This document shows, piece by piece, positions 60,146-64,000 of a stretch of 64,000 bases of DNA. A model generated the notes under the pieces. That model saw only the letters and a list, made by a program, of their open reading frames with translations, had not been told where the DNA came from and made no database searches. A program made the position numbers and the translations under genes. Location: NCBI RefSeq assembly GCF_014207135.1, contig NZ_JACHCC010000009.1, positions 124,001 through 188,000 on the forward strand. The letters run 5' to 3'. The DNA is from Pedobacter cryoconitis. Its GTDB lineage: Bacteria; Bacteroidota; Bacteroidia; Sphingobacteriales; Sphingobacteriaceae. Numbering within the stretch: the first letter of the stretch is position 1; each line of letters starts with the position of its first letter.

Positions 60146-63100
60146 TTATCTTAAAATCGTAACTGTTCCTTTTTTATTCAATGTAGACCCGTCTGTCAGG
60201 ACAAGTTCGATATAGTACACATATACCCCGTTAGGCTGTATCTGTCCCTGGAATGTACCGTCCCATCCTACCTGCTGCTGCAGAGATTGGAATACAAATT
60301 GTCCCCACTGGTTATAGATGCGCATTCTGACTTTTGCTACTGCATTTCCATAAACATAGAACACATCGTTTTTACCATCTCCGTTTGGCGTGAATGTATT
60401 AGGAATGAAGACATCATTGGTAGTCAGTCCTCCGTTATTAGCTGTTCCCGTAACACTTCCGGCTGTACTGGTCTGACAAGTCGTTAATCCTTTTGCTCTT
60501 ACCATCAATTTCACGGATGTATTTGTCTGCAGCCCTGAGATAAGATGTGTGGTTCCTGCAGGTCCCGAGCTTGGACTGGTCCAGGTTGTTCCTCCGTCTA
60601 TAGAGACTTCATAACTGGTCGCACCTGTGATATCATTCCAGCCAAAGGTTATACTGGTCAGCGTACTTGATTTTACAGTCACCACTGGTGTAGCCAGTGT
60701 AGTTGCAACAGTAACATTAGCAGCTATCCGTCCACTGGTTGCTGTACCAGAAACAGCTTCCACATAATAAGTTGTATTTGCCGTGATTGCTGGTGTCTGG
60801 AAGCTTGGTCCGGTAAACAGGATCGTACCCCCTGTTGCAGCAGCATACCAGTTATAGGTTACTCCCGACAGCACATTAGTGACAGTTAAAGTCACGCTGC
60901 TTCCGCCGCAGCTTACCGCATTCCCAACTGTTGATGCCGGAACAGTAACCACAATTACATAGTCAGCAGCAGCAGTTAATCCATTACTGTCAGTTACACT
61001 CACTGTTACGGTGAAACTTCCGCCCAGAGTTGGTGTTCCCGAAATGGTCCGTGTTGTTGGATCAAAAGTCAGTCCCGGAGGCAGATTAGTTGCGACATAA
61101 GTGTAAGGAGCAGCGCCACCAACTGGTGCCGGTAAAGTCTGCGGTGCGTAGACAGCACCTACCTGTCCGTTGGGTAAAGTAGCCGGTGGTAAGGTCATTT
61201 GACCCGTATTACCAACCGTCAGCGTAAATACCGCAGTAGCAGTACATCCTTTACTGTCAGTTGCCATCACAGAGAAAGTATAATTTCCAGTTGCAGTTGG
61301 CATTCCTGTTAGTGTACCAGCAGCCGACAAGGTTAAACCAGCTGGAAGCGTACTGCCTGAAGCCACGCTGTAAGTATATCCCGGTGTACCACCAGTCGCC
61401 GATCCGACCTGAGCAAAATATGCTGTAGCCGTAGTCGCTCCGGTTAATGTTGCTCCGTTAAAAATCAACGCCGGATTTACCTTTAAGACAGCTGCAAAAG
61501 CAGTAGCTGCCGAACTTTCACAAGTATTTGGTCCCTGAACAGTGACATAATAAGTAGTATTCACCGTTAATGGCTGAGTAACAAAGACCGGTCCGGTGAA
61601 GGCTACACTAGTTAAAGCAGCATCGTTATACCAGGTAAATACTGGATTGGTCACTGTAGTACTGCTCGCAGTCAGTGAGACTCCTGAGCCTCCGCAAACT
61701 ACCGAAGGTACACCAGTTACGCTCACATCAGCTGATGTAGCAGCGGTCTTCAAGGTAACATTAACAGCCACCCTTGTACTCGTTACTGTACCAGAAGCTC
61801 CTTCTACGTAATAAGTTGTATTTGCCGTAACTGCCGGTGTCTGGAAGCTGGCTCCTGTAAAGATTGGAGTTCCGCCAGTAGCATTCGCATACCAGTTGTA
61901 AGTAACTGCAGTAATAGGGTTGCTTACGGTTAGTGTTACGCGTCCACCCCCACAACTTGATCCACCAGCAACAACCGGCGCCGGAACCGTAACATTAATC
62001 GGATAATTGGCCGAAGCAGTTAAGTTGTTCGCATCTGTTACAGTTACTGTTACCGTAAATGGACCTGCTAAAGTTGGTGTTCCGGTAATGTTTCTGGTTA
62101 CAGGATCAAATGTCAGTCCCGGAGGAAGACCTGTTGCTGTATAAGTATAAGGCGTAGTTCCACCAGTTGCAGCCGGCAGGGTCTGTACAGGATAAACTGA
62201 ACCTACCACACCATCAGGTAAAGTTGCCGGTGGCAGAGATATTACAGCCGAATTGCCAACTATTAAAGTAAACTGACCTGTTGCACTGCATCCTTTACTA
62301 TCGGTTACAATAACAGAGAAGGTAAAGTTCCCTGTGGCAGCTGGAGTTCCGGAGATTAAACCTGTCGGTGATATGGTTAAACCCGCTGGTAAATTACTTC
62401 CGGTAGCTAAGCTATAAGTATAACCCGGTGTACCACCCGTTGGAGAACTAAGTTGTTCGTTGTATGGACTTAAGGTTGAGGCCGGAGTTAATGCCGCTCC
62501 GTTAAAGACTAAAGCCGGATTCACATTTAAGACAGCTGCAAAAGCAGTAGCTGCCGAACTTTCACAGGTATTTGGTCCCTGAACAGTGACATAATAAGTA
62601 GTGTTCACCGTTAATGGCTGAGTATTGAAGACAGGTCCGGTAAACGCCACACTGGTTAAAGCAGCATCATTATACCAGATGAATGTCGGATTGGTTACTG
62701 TAGTACTGCTGGCTGTAAGTGAAACTCCTGAGCCTCCGCAAACTACTGCTGGTATACCAGTTACACTGACATCTGCTGCTGTAGCAGGTGATTTCAGCGT
62801 AACAGCAGCAGCTACCCTTGTACTTGTTACAGTACCAGAAGCTCCTTCTACATAATAAGTGGTATTTGCGGTCACTGGTGGCGTCTGGAAGCTGGTTCCT
62901 GTAAAGATTGACGCTCCGCCAGATGCATTCGCATACCAGTTGTAGGTTACTCCTGTAACAGGATTACTTACCGTTAAGGTTACACTAGTACCCCCACAAC
63001 TTGATCCGCCAGCAACAACTGGTGCCGGAACCGTAACATTAACCGGATAATTAGCTGAAGCAGTTAAATTATTCGCATCTGTTACAGTTACTCTTATCGT

Positions 63101-64000
63101 AAATGGACCTGCTAAAGTTGGTGTTCCAGTAATATTTCTGGTTACAGGATCAAATGTCAGTCCCGGAGGAAGACCCGTTGCAGTATAAGTATAAGGTGTT
63201 GTTCCACCAGTTGCTGAAGGCAAGGTCTGTAAAGCATAAGCTGAACCAACCACACCATCAGGTAAAGTTGCAGGTGGCAGAGCCAGGACAGCTGTATTAC
63301 TCACAACTAAAGTAAACAGACCGGTTGCAGTACATCCTTTACTGTCTGTTGCGTTAATGGAGAAAGTAAAGTTTCCTACAGCAGCCGGAGTTCCTGAAAT
63401 AAGGCCAGTCTGTGACAAACTTAATCCCGCAGGCAGAGTACTTCCGGTTGCAACGTCATAAGTGTAACCTGGAGTGCCTCCTGTTGCAGGGCTGATCTGA
63501 ACACCATAAGAACTCAAGGTTGAAGCTGGTGCCAATGCAGTACCATTAAAGGTCAGCTGAGTATTCACATTCAGTGCAATTACACTTGCTGTACCAACGA
63601 CATTAGGACATTTATTTAATCCTTGTACCGTTACATAGTAAGTAGTATTTGCGTTAAGTACTGGTGTAGTAAAATTAGCCCCTGTAAAAATAGCAGTAGA
63701 TAACCCAGGATCACTGAACCAGGTAAATACTGGATTAGTTACTGTCAGACTGCTTGCTGACAGACTTACTCCTGATCCATAACAAACAGATGCTGGTATA
63801 CCATTTATACTTATATCAGACTGATTTGCAGGCGGATTGACCGTCAGTGTAATAACTTTCGCATCGGATGCCGGATTAGGACATTTATTACTACCCTGAA
63901 CAGTTACATAATATAGAGTCGTAGTCGTTGTAGACGGCGTAATGAACTGTGCGGTATTAGATACTACATGAGTCAGGGCCGCATCGCTATACCAGGTAAA
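60146..64000 (-). CDS. Giant T9SS-sorted adhesin, gliding motility C-terminal domain, 5' end missing
   Basis: The frame is open to base 64000, so the N-terminus lies outside. At least 1284 residues are visible. From the visible start they are Ig-like modules of 91 aa, then 348-aa super-repeats, each holding two putative-Ig (He_PIG-like) domains (for example GTPGYTYSLATGSNLPAGL and LPPGLTFDPVTRNITGTPTL) and two PKD/Ig-type modules (NWYANATGGTPIF, TWYNDAALTSVAF). Near the end come a fibronectin type III domain (ITFGWNDITGATSYEVS) and the gliding-motility CHU_C domain (FIPNTFTPNGDGKNDVFYVYG). It is surface-displayed for adhesion or gliding. The only nearby partner genes are PorP/SprF and OmpA downstream. 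Confidence 0.93.
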   Translation of the reverse strand, partial: FTWYSDAALTHVVSNTAQFITPSTTTTTLYYVTVQGSNKCPNPASDAKVITLTVNPPANQSDISINGIPASVCYGSGVSLSASSLTVTNPVFTWFSDPGLSTAIFTGANFTTPVLNANTTYYVTVQGLNKCPNVVGTASVIALNVNTQLTFNGTALAPASTLSSYGVQISPATGGTPGYTYDVATGSTLPAGLSLSQTGLISGTPAAVGNFTFSINATDSKGCTATGLFTLVVSNTAVLALPPATLPDGVVGSAYALQTLPSATGGTTPYTYTATGLPPGLTFDPVTRNITGTPTLAGPFTIRVTVTDANNLTASANYPVNVTVPAPVVAGGSSCGGTSVTLTVSNPVTGVTYNWYANASGGASIFTGTSFQTPPVTANTTYYVEGASGTVTSTRVAAAVTLKSPATAADVSVTGIPAVVCGGSGVSLTASSTTVTNPTFIWYNDAALTSVAFTGPVFNTQPLTVNTTYYVTVQGPNTCESSAATAFAAVLNVNPALVFNGAALTPASTLSPYNEQLSSPTGGTPGYTYSLATGSNLPAGLTISPTGLISGTPAATGNFTFSVIVTDSKGCSATGQFTLIVGNSAVISLPPATLPDGVVGSVYPVQTLPAATGGTTPYTYTATGLPPGLTFDPVTRNITGTPTLAGPFTVTVTVTDANNLTASANYPINVTVPAPVVAGGSSCGGGRVTLTVSNPITAVTYNWYANATGGTPIFTGASFQTPAVTANTTYYVEGASGTVTSTRVAVNVTLKTAATSADVSVTGVPSVVCGGSGVSLTASSTTVTNPVFTWYNDAALTSVAFTGPVFVTQPLTVNTTYYVTVQGPNTCESSAATAFAAVLKVNPALIFNGATLTGATTATAYFAQVGSATGGTPGYTYSVASGSTLPAGLTLSAAGTLTGMPTATGNYTFSVMATDSKGCTATAVFTLTVGNTGQMTLPPATLPNGQVGAVYAPQTLPAPVGGAAPYTYVATNLPPGLTFDPTTRTISGTPTLGGSFTVTVSVTDSNGLTAAADYVIVVTVPASTVGNAVSCGGSSVTLTVTNVLSGVTYNWYAAATGGTILFTGPSFQTPAITANTTYYVEAVSGTATSGRIAANVTVATTLATPVVTVKSSTLTSITFGWNDITGATSYEVSIDGGTTWTSPSSGPAGTTHLISGLQTNTSVKLMVRAKGLTTCQTSTAGSVTGTANNGGLTTNDVFIPNTFTPNGDGKNDVFYVYGNAVAKVRMRIYNQWGQFVFQSLQQQVGWDGTFQGQIQPNGVYVYYIELVLTDGSTLNKKGTVTILR
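61479..63568 (-). repeat. 1044-bp tandem super-repeats in the adhesin gene
   Basis: The same landmarks recur exactly 1044 bp (348 codons) apart: the cacat/gttttt-type unit borders at 63566 and 62522, and GACAGCTGCA at 62531 and 61487. Stretches such as AAAGCAGTAGCTGCC onward are nearly identical over more than 80 bp. A shorter 273-bp period begins upstream (TTAGGACA at 63603 and 63876). Confidence 0.85.

Overview
The window looks like a chromosomal segment of a Bacteroidota bacterium, most likely Sphingobacteriaceae and close to Pedobacter. The evidence is AT-rich DNA, promoters of the TTTG / TAnnTTTG type, tRNAs without encoded CCA, type IX secretion (T9SS) sorting tails, a PorP/SprF protein, a gliding-motility C-terminal domain and head-GIN lipid-free envelope proteins. 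The genus is inferred from gene content and style, not from a database search.

Layout. 1-1.2 kb: the end of a helical-repeat protein and two tandem tRNA-Asn genes. 1.3-5.3 kb: a PfkB sugar kinase, a cytochrome b5-like protein overlapping a lycopene-cyclase-type membrane protein, a 333-nt gap with an 11-bp phased repeat, an ECF sigma factor and murB. 5.4-12.5 kb: two related TetR regulators and a TolC-adaptor-RND efflux operon. 12.6-20.7 kb: dihydrolipoyl dehydrogenase, a GT39/GtrA lipid-linked sugar pair, two secreted peptidases or hydrolases and a head-GIN protein. 20.7-27 kb: a lipoprotein, an outer-membrane protein and the 2-oxoglutarate dehydrogenase E1/E2 operon. 27-31.7 kb: a putative light-response island with a MerR-type regulator whose cobalamin-binding residues are all present, a DASH cryptochrome, an SDR protein and a class I photolyase. 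31.7-43 kb: two FKBP lipoproteins, a MarR-fadN-fadA-fadE beta-oxidation operon, a major OmpA and an acyl-CoA ligase. 43-52 kb: a small outer-membrane protein, an M61 peptidase, a second RND operon (adaptor-pump-TolC) and an N-acetylglucosamine-kinase-like gene. 52-64 kb: a T9SS-sorted subtilase, a GAF protein, an iron alcohol dehydrogenase, an orphan receiver protein, and an OmpA / PorP-SprF / giant adhesin cassette. The adhesin runs off the right edge.

How the genes work together. Most of the window is core metabolism and envelope biology: TCA cycle (sucAB with a distant lpd as E3), fatty-acid activation and oxidation (fadD, fadNAE), peptidoglycan (murB), periplasmic protein folding (FKBPs), drug or metabolite export (two RND systems) and surface adhesion or gliding. 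The parts most worth following up are: the B12 photoreceptor/photolyase island with dyads in its control regions; the adhesin, built of exact 1044-bp super-repeats; the 11-bp phased repeat in front of the lycopene-cyclase pair; the structured 5' leader of ompA; and a 58-bp perfect palindrome used as a shared terminator. I found no CRISPR array, insertion sequence, rRNA or prophage.
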